Origin: Flavobacterium sp.
Lineage (GTDB): Bacteria > Bacteroidota > Bacteroidia > Flavobacteriales > Flavobacteriaceae
NCBI GenBank assembly: GCA_030153045.1
Contig: JASLID010000079.1
Span: 1 to 23,792 of the forward strand
Direction: 5' to 3'
DNA: 23,792 nucleotides
The notes beneath the pieces are model-generated. The model saw only the letters and a program-made list of their open reading frames with translations. It was not told the origin of the DNA and searched no databases. Shown here one piece after another: positions 1 to 8,653 of this stretch (positions are counted from its first letter, which is position 1; the number at the start of each line of letters is the position of its first letter). The position numbers were made by a program, and so were the translations under genes.

Positions 1-3000
1 TCAAGTCATCTTTTAATGCTTGGTTATCCGGTGTTCTTTTTGCTTGTTCGGTAAATAAATCAACAACTGTTTTATCACTTGGATAATCGACTTTTGTGTT
101 ATTAAATCCGTTTATTATAGATTTTATTTGTCCTAATTCATCAATTGATGTTAAAGAAATCTCTTTAACTTTTAGTTCTCTGCTAACGACACATTGCTGT
201 ATTATGTTGAGAAAGAAATGATGGTATTTGACAACGGTATCTTTAGTGAATAAATCAGTATTGTATTCTAATTCATAAAACAGCTCGTTATCCGAATCAA
301 TAAATCTGAAAAACAAATCAAATTGGGCACCAGAACTATTATCTAACTCATAATGCTTAAATTTTAAATCATCGTTGGTCAAATTATCCAGACTGCCTAA
401 AATATCTATATTTAAGAAATTTTGAACCGTAAATACGATATCAAATAATGGCGAATGACTAAGATCCTTTTGCAACTGCAATTTTTCTAATAGAAGTTCG
501 AAAGGATAATCCTGATGTTTATACGCTGATTTAAAATTATTTGAAATGTTTTTAATAAACTCTTTAATAGATATTTCATCATCAAATTTGGATCTGACAG
601 CTAAAGTATTCAAATAGAGACCGATTTGATTTTCCAGTTGGGTATGACTTCTGTTTGTAATTGGTAATCCGACAGTTACATCAGCCTCTCCAGATAATTT
701 TGACAACAATAAATTTAACATGGATCCAAAAAACATAGCCAAAGTAATCCCTTCCTCTTTTAAGAGTTCCTTTATAAACATCCCCAATTCCTGAGGAATT
801 TTAAAGTGATCAACATGACCGTTATAAGTCTTCATTGCTGGTCTGCTATTTTGCAATTGCAGATCTAACATTGGATAAGGATCTTTAAATTGCTCCAACC
901 AAAAAGATTCACTTTGTTGAAATGCAGCTTTTTGTGATTCTTTTAATTGCCAGGCCGAATAATCTTTATAGTGAATTTTTAAAGGTTCTAACTGAAGTGG
1001 CTTTTGAGCACATAAAGTATTATAAATACTAAAAAATTCTTTTTGAAATACGGTAACAGACCAACCATCACAAATTAAATGATGCAATGCAATGGCGATG
1101 ATATGCTTGTTTTCTTCAACTTTAATTAAGTTAGCACGGATCAGAATACTACTTTCCAAATCAAAAGGAAGAATTATTAAATCACGCAGGTAGTTATTTA
1201 ATGCTTCCGTATTAAGGTTTTCTCTTACTTCATATTGAATACTATTTTGGGTTTCATCAAATTCATGAATCTTTTGTTTCAACTTGTCTTCAGCAAAAAC
1301 AAACGAAGTTCTTAGAGACTCATGTCGATTGATGACAGCTTGATAGGCTCTATTCAAATTGAAATAGTCAATATTCCCTTCAATTTGAATCATCATTGGA
1401 ACATTAAGACTCGAAGTATTGTCAGACATTTTAGCCAATAACCAAAGTCTTTTTTGAGCAAAAGACACTTCATGAAATTCTTTTGCCTCTACTCTTTCAA
1501 TACCTTCAACAACTTCATCTTTTTCGCTTTGAATTGGCAAATTAGTATTGTCTTTCAACTCTAATTCTAAAGCTGAAACCATTTCTTTTGGCGAACCATT
1601 ATCAAATAAAGTATCAATAGTGAATTCAACTGAAAACCTTTTATTTATCTTATTGATTAATTGTAATCCGTTTAAAGAATGTCCTCCAAATTCAAAAAAA
1701 TCATCCTCTTCATGCGTTTCTCTTTTTAAAATTTCACTCCACAGTCCAACCAATTGATCTAAGATTGAAAGTTCATTAAAGTCTTCTGAAATTATTACAT
1801 CTTCTGATTTAGTAGCATTTGGATTGAATGGATTATCTGTAGTTCGAAGCCAACATCTTTTACTATCAAAACAATACGATGGCAATTCTACCTTAGAGAA
1901 CTTTTGATTATCACTAAATACTTTTGGTTCAATATCAAAATTCAGATTGAATAATGTTCTTATATTTTTATGTAATGGTTGACCATACCCGATTAAATGG
2001 TAATGTAAACTGTTATTACTTAAGTGTTCAAAAATGGTTCCTAATTCCCCTTGATATCCTACTTCAATTATATTTAAACCATTTGGATATCTGCTTATTA
2101 ATTTTTTTGCTCGTGATTCTAATTCTTCTTTATCATTTTGAGTCTCCTGAGCAACAACACTTAATGTTTCCAAGGCGTCATCTAATGAGATCTCTTTTTT
2201 AAGTATTTGTAAAACTATTCTTCCTGTACCAATACCAATCATTTCATTGATACAAACTCCTGATTTTAAAAGAGATTGATAACTAAAATATTGGACAAAT
2301 AAAGATTTTTGGGCATCATTAACTAAGCGATCCTTATAATCCGAAAAACAATCTATACGCTCCAGTATTTCATCTGTTATGGCTGTTTTATCATCAAATA
2401 CGATTATATTCTCCTGAAGATATTCAGAGTTGTTCAGTATCATTTCATTTGTAAAGTTTTCTAAAACTTCTGACAAATGATTTTTACTTTTAACAGTTAC
2501 TAAATATCTATACTGAAATAATTCTCTACAATTATTTAATGTAAATGAAATGTCATGCAAGTTATCTTTGGTACTACTTAAATAACCCTTAAAAGATTCC
2601 AGATATTTAATTAAACTTACTTTGCTTTTGGCGCTAAAACATAAAGTATATTCATCATGAATATTATCAAAAGCTGTAGAATTTGTTTTATCGTATGATT
2701 CCAAAATTAAATGCGCATTAGTTCCCATTAGGCCAAAAGCACTAACTCCAGCACGCTTTTTATTTCCTTTTTTTACAGCATCCCAACTAACAGGATTGGT
2801 TACTACCTCAACTTTAGCTTTTTCAAAATCAATAAAAGGACTTAATGGAAGCGCATTAACTGATGGATACAGTACATTGTTTTTGAAAGAAAGCAATGTT
2901 TTAATAATCCCAACAATCCCAGCTGTACCATCCGTATGTCCTATGTTAGATTTAACTGCAGAGACATATACTTTATCACTATTTTCAAGTACCGGACTGT

Positions 3001-3952
3001 AAACTTCAGCAATTCCTGCAATTTCGATAGGATCACCCAGTTTTGTACCGGTTCCGTGCGCCTCAATAAGTGTAATATCATTTGGCTGAAGTCCGGCATT
3101 TTTTAATGCTGTTCTGATTACATCAGCCTGAGCATCACTACTTGGAGCCATTATACTGGAAGACTGACCACCATCCTGATTTAAAGCAAATCCTTTTATG
3201 ACACCATAAATCATATCTCCATCAGCTTCTGCCTGTTGCATTGATTTAAGCAAAATACAGGTAACTGCTTCTCCCATCATAGTTCCGTCTGCATTTTCTG
3301 AAAAAGGGTTGCAACTTTCATTTTTAGCTTCAACACCAAGAACCACTTTATTGTCTTTAAGGCCTGGAACTGAATCAATGTTTGCACCACATATTAATGC
3401 CAAATCTGTCTCTCCCAACAATATATCCTTGCATGCGATTGTTATTGCTGTTAATGCCGATGAACATGTTGTATCTACATTTATAGCTAAGCCTCTCAAA
3501 TCAAAATGTCTTGAAATTCTACTGGCCATCATGGCAGCGGTATTCCCCGCTATTAAAGTTGGAGAAGACTCTTGTGCTAATAAAAAATAATTAGTCAATG
3601 TATTTGCCACATAAACAGAAGTATTAGATCCTTTTAAGTCTTTTGGTCTATATCCTGCATTTTCAAAAGTTTTATAAGCTTCATGCAAAAGCAAACGTTG
3701 ATGAGGCGTCATCTCTTCAGCTTCACCTAAAGAAATATTAAAAAAATTATAATCGAAAAGCGTGATTTCCTCTAAATAGCCTGATTTACGAAAATTAGGT
3801 TCATCAGAAATTGCAGTATTAAACAACCTTGTTTTTGATATCTCTTTAATAGAACATTTTCCATTTACTAAATTTTCGGAGAATTCATGTACAGAATCTG
3901 CATCAGGGAATACGCCTGAAAATCCAACAATAGCTATCTCTTTCATTTCCAT
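1..3952 (-). CDS. Hybrid PKS-NRPS, 3'-truncated by window edge: KS-(degenerate AT)-carrier-C-A(start)
   Basis: An assembly-line protein with 1317 codons visible; the frame is open to position 1, so the C-terminus lies outside. I start it at ATG 3952, with ATG 3946 as an alternative. The ketosynthase spans residues 1 to about 415 and has Cys163 (in VDTTCSSA), His299 (EAHGTGT) and His339 (KSNIGH), so it looks active. Next comes a shortened acyltransferase-like stretch (about 513-690) in which the GHSLGE signature reads GIGTGR, so it should not load malonyl-CoA. A carrier domain has Ser759 in GGHSL. A condensation domain starts near residue 828 with an intact HHLICDG (His957, His958, Asp962). 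An A domain begins near residue 1300 and is cut off, so its substrate cannot be read. It starts 9 bases after the aminotransferase stop. Unlike the other PKS module proteins here, it is fused directly to an NRPS module. Domain order is certain; whether the PKS part extends the chain is open. Confidence 0.93.
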   Translation of the reverse strand, partial: MEMKEIAIVGFSGVFPDADSVHEFSENLVNGKCSIKEISKTRLFNTAISDEPNFRKSGYLEEITLFDYNFFNISLGEAEEMTPHQRLLLHEAYKTFENAGYRPKDLKGSNTSVYVANTLTNYFLLAQESSPTLIAGNTAAMMASRISRHFDLRGLAINVDTTCSSALTAITIACKDILLGETDLALICGANIDSVPGLKDNKVVLGVEAKNESCNPFSENADGTMMGEAVTCILLKSMQQAEADGDMIYGVIKGFALNQDGGQSSSIMAPSSDAQADVIRTALKNAGLQPNDITLIEAHGTGTKLGDPIEIAGIAEVYSPVLENSDKVYVSAVKSNIGHTDGTAGIVGIIKTLLSFKNNVLYPSVNALPLSPFIDFEKAKVEVVTNPVSWDAVKKGNKKRAGVSAFGLMGTNAHLILESYDKTNSTAFDNIHDEYTLCFSAKSKVSLIKYLESFKGYLSSTKDNLHDISFTLNNCRELFQYRYLVTVKSKNHLSEVLENFTNEMILNNSEYLQENIIVFDDKTAITDEILERIDCFSDYKDRLVNDAQKSLFVQYFSYQSLLKSGVCINEMIGIGTGRIVLQILKKEISLDDALETLSVVAQETQNDKEELESRAKKLISRYPNGLNIIEVGYQGELGTIFEHLSNNSLHYHLIGYGQPLHKNIRTLFNLNFDIEPKVFSDNQKFSKVELPSYCFDSKRCWLRTTDNPFNPNATKSEDVIISEDFNELSILDQLVGLWSEILKRETHEEDDFFEFGGHSLNGLQLINKINKRFSVEFTIDTLFDNGSPKEMVSALELELKDNTNLPIQSEKDEVVEGIERVEAKEFHEVSFAQKRLWLLAKMSDNTSSLNVPMMIQIEGNIDYFNLNRAYQAVINRHESLRTSFVFAEDKLKQKIHEFDETQNSIQYEVRENLNTEALNNYLRDLIILPFDLESSILIRANLIKVEENKHIIAIALHHLICDGWSVTVFQKEFFSIYNTLCAQKPLQLEPLKIHYKDYSAWQLKESQKAAFQQSESFWLEQFKDPYPMLDLQLQNSRPAMKTYNGHVDHFKIPQELGMFIKELLKEEGITLAMFFGSMLNLLLSKLSGEADVTVGLPITNRSHTQLENQIGLYLNTLAVRSKFDDEISIKEFIKNISNNFKSAYKHQDYPFELLLEKLQLQKDLSHSPLFDIVFTVQNFLNIDILGSLDNLTNDDLKFKHYELDNSSGAQFDLFFRFIDSDNELFYELEYNTDLFTKDTVVKYHHFFLNIIQQCVVSRELKVKEISLTSIDELGQIKSIINGFNNTKVDYPSDKTVVDLFTEQAKRTPDNQALKDDL
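1890..2415 (-). other. Degenerate acyltransferase remnant inside the last PKS module
   Basis: Residues about 513-688 of the protein starting at 3952 align with the AT domains of the two sister PKS proteins around the nucleophile: NEMIGIGTGR here against NGMIGHSLGE and NAVIGHSLGE there, followed by a matching ISLDDAL segment. The catalytic serine position is Gly575, the preceding His is Ile574, and the following Glu is Arg. The GQGSQ motif and the HAFH/HAYH segment are missing. Distal AT-like pieces remain (IIEVG near the end, then LPSYCF, matching the MPGYVF linker). From the end of the KS to the carrier serine there are about 350 residues, against about 540 and 585 in the sisters. The frame is intact, so this is a shrunken domain within a live gene. 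Confidence 0.8.
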
Positions 3953-3961
3953 GATTTATAA

Positions 3962-5263
3962 TTAATTCAAGTTGATACCAGAATAACTGTCATCGATTTT
4001 AGATACAACATCCAATATTTTATTAAGTCCAATAGCTAAATTTTCCATAGTAATAGTCAGAGGTGTTAAAATTTTAACCACTTGACCTGTATTACCACAA
4101 GTCTCAATAATAATACCTTTTTCAAATAATATAGTGGAAACCATTTCAGCCAATTCACAAGAAGTAAACTCAATACCCCATATCATTCCATACCCCCTTA
4201 CATCTACAATGTGAGAACAACTATCTAAACATTCTTTCAGTTTATTTTGAATTAAATCAGATTTTATTTTAATATCTTTAATTAATACATTATCTCTCCA
4301 ATAGTCAAGTGCTTTTGTTGCCGTACATAAAGACAAATTATTTGCTCTAAAGGTGCCATTGTGCTCCCCTGATTTCCATACATCTAATTCTGGTTTTAAT
4401 AATAAAAGGGCTAGAGGCAAACCAAAACCACTAATAGATTTAGAGAGAAGAATGATATCTGGACTTATTCCAGCCCTTTCAAAACTAAAAAAATCACCTG
4501 ATCGCCCACAACCAACTTGAATATCATCAACTATTAATAGTATTCCATTCTCTTTAGCGAAATTGGTTAATTTTACAAGCCATTCTATACTGGCTACTTT
4601 TATACCGCCTTCTGCTTGTATCGTTTCTAGAATTATTGCAGCTGGCAACTGATTTCCTGAGCCCTTAGTTTTTAACATCATTGATATGTAATCCATCGTA
4701 TCAATTTCAGCTCCCATATATCCATCATAAGGAAAAAATATAACATCTTGGGATGGAATATCGTTATGCTTTATTTCCTGACTTGCAGAAAGTGCCAGTG
4801 AAGTGGCAGTCATGCCATGAAAAGAATTAGTAAAGGATACAATTTTTGATCTATTAGTTACTTTTCTGGCTAACTTAATTGCTGCCTCTACAGCATTTGT
4901 TCCTGTGGGACCTGTAAATTGAATTTTATAATTCATATCCCTAGGTTTCAATATCACTTTGTCAAATTCCTCTAGGAATTTTAATTTCATTACAGTATCC
5001 ATATCCAAACAATGTACTGGAGAATCTGAATCTAGAAATTTAATTATTTCATGTTTCATATGCACATTGTTATGACCATAATTTAGTACTCCCGCACCAC
5101 TAAAAAAATCAATATATACCTTATCATTATAATCTTTAAGAATATCATTTTTAGAATATTTGAAAATGGCTGGAAATGATTTTGCATAACCATTTACATT
5201 AGATTCATTGTTACCTTGCACATAAATATTAGATTCAATACTGCTTTTTGTTATATTTTCCAT
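3962..5263 (-). CDS. Class III PLP aminotransferase, EctB / diaminobutyrate aminotransferase-like
   Basis: A 433-residue soluble class III aminotransferase of normal length. EctB-type enzymes transfer the amino group of glutamate to aspartate semialdehyde, giving L-2,4-diaminobutyrate. Visible hallmarks are FTGPTGTNAVEAA (about 116-128), SFHGMT (147-152), LETIQAEGG (212-220), the cofactor Asp246 in IVDDIQVGCGR, the PLP-forming Lys275 in LLSKSISGFGLP, and GEHNGTFR. These blocks match EctB and diaminobutyrate aminotransferases much better than the aminotransferase domains built into iturin-type synthases. It sits between the serine module (39-base gap upstream) and the last PKS-NRPS gene (9-base gap), so it is probably co-transcribed. 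No ectA or ectC is visible, so ectoine synthesis is unlikely. It may supply diaminobutyrate to an A domain outside the window, or aminate a beta-keto intermediate on a carrier protein. Family is secure; substrate is inferred. Confidence 0.9.
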   Translation of the reverse strand: MENITKSSIESNIYVQGNNESNVNGYAKSFPAIFKYSKNDILKDYNDKVYIDFFSGAGVLNYGHNNVHMKHEIIKFLDSDSPVHCLDMDTVMKLKFLEEFDKVILKPRDMNYKIQFTGPTGTNAVEAAIKLARKVTNRSKIVSFTNSFHGMTATSLALSASQEIKHNDIPSQDVIFFPYDGYMGAEIDTMDYISMMLKTKGSGNQLPAAIILETIQAEGGIKVASIEWLVKLTNFAKENGILLIVDDIQVGCGRSGDFFSFERAGISPDIILLSKSISGFGLPLALLLLKPELDVWKSGEHNGTFRANNLSLCTATKALDYWRDNVLIKDIKIKSDLIQNKLKECLDSCSHIVDVRGYGMIWGIEFTSCELAEMVSTILFEKGIIIETCGNTGQVVKILTPLTITMENLAIGLNKILDVVSKIDDSYSGINLN

Positions 5264-5302
5264 TCTGTTGTTTTTTTTATTTTTTTTAATTATTTTAATT
5301 AT
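5264..5302 (-). promoter_or_regulatory. A-rich leader before the aminotransferase start
   Basis: This 39-base gap is the longest in the operon. Read on the coding strand it is almost pure A and T, with two runs of eight A shortly before the ATG. There is no Shine-Dalgarno sequence, no hairpin and no clear Bacteroidota promoter (TTG / TAnnTTTG). A-rich leaders without a Shine-Dalgarno sequence are usual for translation initiation in Bacteroidota, so I read this as a translation leader rather than a promoter. Confidence 0.35.
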
Positions 5303-8300
5303 TTAGAAAGCGATTTCAACAATATCCATCTTATCCTCTTCGATAGAATTTGCTGAATATTTATTTATACATTGGGCTTGTAATCGAATTGTAGTCATTG
5401 AAAACAAATGAGTGACATCAATATCATTTGACAGATTCTTTTTGATAAGTTCATACAGCTTAATTATTTTCAAACTATGGCCACCCAATTCAAAGAAATC
5501 ATCTTCTACACCAATTTCTTCAACTCCTAAAACTTCTTTCCACAGCATGATTAATTTCTCTTCAATTTCATTTTTTGGAGCAACAAATCGACGTCGAATG
5601 AGGTCATTTTCCATTATAGCAGGCAATGCATTTCTGTCAACTTTACCACTGGAAGTCATTGGTATCGATTCTACACGAACATAAAAACCAGGTTGCATAT
5701 AATCTGGTAATTTTGTTCTCAAATACTTACGCAATTCTACTTTATCGACTTCAAATCCAATTTCTGTCAGATAATAAGCCACGAGTACATTTTCGTTGTC
5801 AACCGTTTTGGAAGCCACTACTGCCTGCTTAATTCCGTCGTACTGTAAGATTACTTTTTCAACTTCTCCCAACTCTATTCTGTTTCCTCTTATCTTGACT
5901 TGACCGTCAATTCTTCCCATGTATTGAATGGTTCCGTCGGGTTTCCAGTAGGCAATATCACCTGTACGGTATATTCGGTTTCCTTCTTTAAACGGGTCTG
6001 CGATAAAACGTTCATTTGTCAGTTCTGGAAGATTCAAATAACCTTTAGCGACCTGTACACCCGATATCAACAATTCTCCAGGTATTCCTACAGGCAATAA
6101 GTTCATCTTACTATCAACTATATAAATACTGGTGTTCCATACCGGATGCCCAATGCTAACTCCATGGCTCACATCTGAATCTGTAACATCCAGTGCTGTT
6201 ACGTCAATTGAAGCTTCTGTAGGTCCATATAAGTTATGAATCCTTACCTGTGGCATTTTTTCGCGTACCTGTTCTACCATTCTGGAAGGCAATTCTTCAC
6301 CGCTGCATATCAAATGTTTTAATCCTGACACATCGCCTTTGTTGATATGCTCCAAAAAGGCACCTAACATTGACGGGACAAAATGAATGACAGAAATTCC
6401 TTCAGATTCTATTGTCTGTTTCAAATACTCCGGGTCTTTATGACCTTCAGAAACACATACGACTAATGTTCCTCCACTCATTAATGGCAACAAAAACTCC
6501 CAAACAGATACATCAAATGTGTAAGGTGTCTTCTGAAAATAAATTCCATTGCTTTCTGATCCCAAATAGGATTGCATCCATAACAATCGGTTGTATAATC
6601 CTGAGTGAATATTTACAACACCCTTAGGAACTCCTGTTGAACCTGAAGTAAAAATGCAATATGCTGATGATTCCGGTTCTATATTATGGGTGTAATCTTT
6701 AGGGTAATGAGAAAGGTTTACGAAGAATGTAGTTATCTCCGATTGTCTTATTACTGTTTTTATGCCAGAGTCATTTAAAATCTGGGATACACGTTCTTCC
6801 GGATAATCCATCCCCAGAGGTACATAACAACCTCCTATTTTTAAGGTTGATACTATTGCAATTACCATTGCTGAACTCCGGTCGAGTTGTAAACCAATCA
6901 AATCTCCGGAAGATACACCATGTTCATCTTTCAAATAGTGACAAAACTGGTTTACCAAAATCCCCAATTCTTTATAACTATAGCGTTCCTCATTGTATAC
7001 CAGCGCGATACTATTGCTATTTGAAGTAATCTGGTCTTCTATTAAATCTACTACCGTTACTGTTGAATCAAAAGATACTTCTGTTGAATTGAACTGCATA
7101 ATCTCATCAAACACCATGGATTTATCAACAACCGGAACATCAGTCAAATCCAAATCAAGATTCTCTAAAACCGTATTTAATACAAATTGAAAGCTATGAA
7201 GCAATTGTTCTATAGTATTACGCTGATAGATATCAGTATTGTATTCAAATTGTACGGCTAATGTATTCCCCTCTTCATAATGATTGATTTCAAAATCAAA
7301 CTTGGAATAACATTTTCCTATATCTATTATTTGACCTAATTGCCCACTCAAATCAACTGAAACATCAGCTGAATTTTGAAGCGCAACCATTACATCGAAA
7401 ATTGGATTTCTTGAAAAATCTTTTTCCAGTTTTATATCGTCCAACAATGCATCAAAAGGATAGTTTTGGTGATTTATGGCTTCAAGTGTATTCTTGACTA
7501 CCGATCTGTAAAAATCCACAAAATTTTTTTCTGGATTTATGGTATTCTTTAAGACAATTGTGTTCACATAAAATCCAATCTGGCTTTCCAAATCAGTATG
7601 AAATCTTCCTGCGTACGGAGTCCCGATTATACATTCATTATTCCCCGTATACTTGTAAAAAATGAAATTCCAAATAGCTAAAAGTGTATTGAACAAACTT
7701 CCTGAATATTGGCTGCTGAAATCTTTTAATTTCTTAAATTCATTTTCTTGCAGATAATATTTTAATTTATAACCTGAAAAGGTTTTCTCCACAGGTCTCG
7801 AATAAGCACTTGGGAGATGGAAACCTGAAATAGGGTTTTTTAATATATCAGACCAATATTCTTTGGATTCTTCTCCTTTTTTAGAACTCAATAAATTTTG
7901 TTGCCAAACTGCGTAATCCTTATATTGTATTGATAAAGGAGTTATTTTTTCACCCAAATCATTCTTAAGTACATTGTAATGATTAATCACATCTCTTGAC
8001 AGAACCTCCATTGACCATCCATCACTTATGATGTGATGCATGTTATAATAAAATACTGTTTCTGTAGGACTAATTATAAAGAATATAGCTCTTAAGAGAG
8101 GGCCTTTTTCTAAATCAAATTTTTTGTATGAATCTTCAAGTATCGCATTATCAGCTAATGATTTTGCATCTTGTAACTGAGAATAATCAACAACTTCGGC
8201 CTCAAAATAAAATTCAGAAGCCGGAATAATCCATTGCCTTATTTGACCATTTTCGTTCGATTTAAAAACTGTTCTGAGAATTTCATGTCTCTCTATTACA

Positions 8301-8653
8301 CAATTTATGGCTTTTTTTAGCAATGGTATTTCATAACTACTATCCAACACAATATGGAAAGGCATATTATATGCCAAAGAGGCTTCTTCAAACTGGCTCA
8401 GAATCCATAACCTCATTTGAGATGATGACAACTCATAACTTTCTGATATATCAGCATTCGGTATGCTCTGAAAAACATCTTGTTTTTGTGCTTTTTTAAG
8501 GTAATCGACCAACAATTGTTTATTTTCTTTTAACAAATCAATTATGTTGTCAGCAATTTCATCCTGCTCAAAACTAATTTCCAAGTCTTCACCATCTAAG
8601 GATAGAAAAACACAATTCTCCTCTAGTATGTTTAATATTTTTAATATATCCAT
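5303..8653 (-). CDS. NRPS module, docking-C-A(Ser)-PCP
   Basis: A complete single-module NRPS of 1116 residues that should activate serine and join it to the chain from the preceding PKS module. Order: TubC-type docking domain (about 1-55); condensation domain (about 72-510) with His206, His207 and Asp211 in HHIISDG; adenylation domain (about 535-1010); carrier domain with Ser1060 in GGHSL. The ten A-domain pocket positions, aligned by eye to the GrsA scheme, are Asp714, Val715, Trp718, His757, Ile782, Ser784, Leu808, Ile816, Asp817 and Lys1004. They read DVWHISLIDK, essentially the textbook serine code. The ATP-loop TSGSTGVPKG and the catalytic Lys1004 in SGKVDR are present. There is no epimerase or methyltransferase. 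The ATG overlaps the upstream stop by one base (TGATG), implying translational coupling. The C-terminus, DKMDIVEIAF, is a short acidic-hydrophobic tail that may dock to a downstream KS. Serine assignment is strong but manual. Confidence 0.95.
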   Translation of the reverse strand: MDILKILNILEENCVFLSLDGEDLEISFEQDEIADNIIDLLKENKQLLVDYLKKAQKQDVFQSIPNADISESYELSSSQMRLWILSQFEEASLAYNMPFHIVLDSSYEIPLLKKAINCVIERHEILRTVFKSNENGQIRQWIIPASEFYFEAEVVDYSQLQDAKSLADNAILEDSYKKFDLEKGPLLRAIFFIISPTETVFYYNMHHIISDGWSMEVLSRDVINHYNVLKNDLGEKITPLSIQYKDYAVWQQNLLSSKKGEESKEYWSDILKNPISGFHLPSAYSRPVEKTFSGYKLKYYLQENEFKKLKDFSSQYSGSLFNTLLAIWNFIFYKYTGNNECIIGTPYAGRFHTDLESQIGFYVNTIVLKNTINPEKNFVDFYRSVVKNTLEAINHQNYPFDALLDDIKLEKDFSRNPIFDVMVALQNSADVSVDLSGQLGQIIDIGKCYSKFDFEINHYEEGNTLAVQFEYNTDIYQRNTIEQLLHSFQFVLNTVLENLDLDLTDVPVVDKSMVFDEIMQFNSTEVSFDSTVTVVDLIEDQITSNSNSIALVYNEERYSYKELGILVNQFCHYLKDEHGVSSGDLIGLQLDRSSAMVIAIVSTLKIGGCYVPLGMDYPEERVSQILNDSGIKTVIRQSEITTFFVNLSHYPKDYTHNIEPESSAYCIFTSGSTGVPKGVVNIHSGLYNRLLWMQSYLGSESNGIYFQKTPYTFDVSVWEFLLPLMSGGTLVVCVSEGHKDPEYLKQTIESEGISVIHFVPSMLGAFLEHINKGDVSGLKHLICSGEELPSRMVEQVREKMPQVRIHNLYGPTEASIDVTALDVTDSDVSHGVSIGHPVWNTSIYIVDSKMNLLPVGIPGELLISGVQVAKGYLNLPELTNERFIADPFKEGNRIYRTGDIAYWKPDGTIQYMGRIDGQVKIRGNRIELGEVEKVILQYDGIKQAVVASKTVDNENVLVAYYLTEIGFEVDKVELRKYLRTKLPDYMQPGFYVRVESIPMTSSGKVDRNALPAIMENDLIRRRFVAPKNEIEEKLIMLWKEVLGVEEIGVEDDFFELGGHSLKIIKLYELIKKNLSNDIDVTHLFSMTTIRLQAQCINKYSANSIEEDKMDIVEIAF
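8489..8653 (-). other. TubC-type N-terminal docking domain (serine module)
   Basis: Residues about 1-55 have the TubC docking pattern: a helix (ILKILNILEE), a beta-hairpin with a central G-D/E-x-L (LSLDGEDLEISF), then a helix ending in KENKQLLVDYL. The hairpin is strikingly acidic. The upstream PKS protein ends in a basic tail (SKKIKI), a plausible charge-matched partner. Such domains bind short C-terminal motifs of the preceding protein and fix module order. Confidence 0.75.

Noticed and set aside
1890..2415. Whole last gene as a pseudogene
   Set aside because: The frame is open throughout, and the KS, carrier and C-domain catalytic residues are intact; only the AT-like segment is degenerate.
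3962..5263. An ectoine biosynthesis locus
   Set aside because: Only the EctB-like aminotransferase is present; no acetyltransferase (EctA) or ectoine synthase (EctC) is visible and the gene is inside an NRPS/PKS operon.
5264..5302. A rho-independent terminator suggested by the T-runs on the plus strand
   Set aside because: Transcription runs on the minus strand, where these are A-runs; there is no GC-rich hairpin, and no plus-strand gene ends here.
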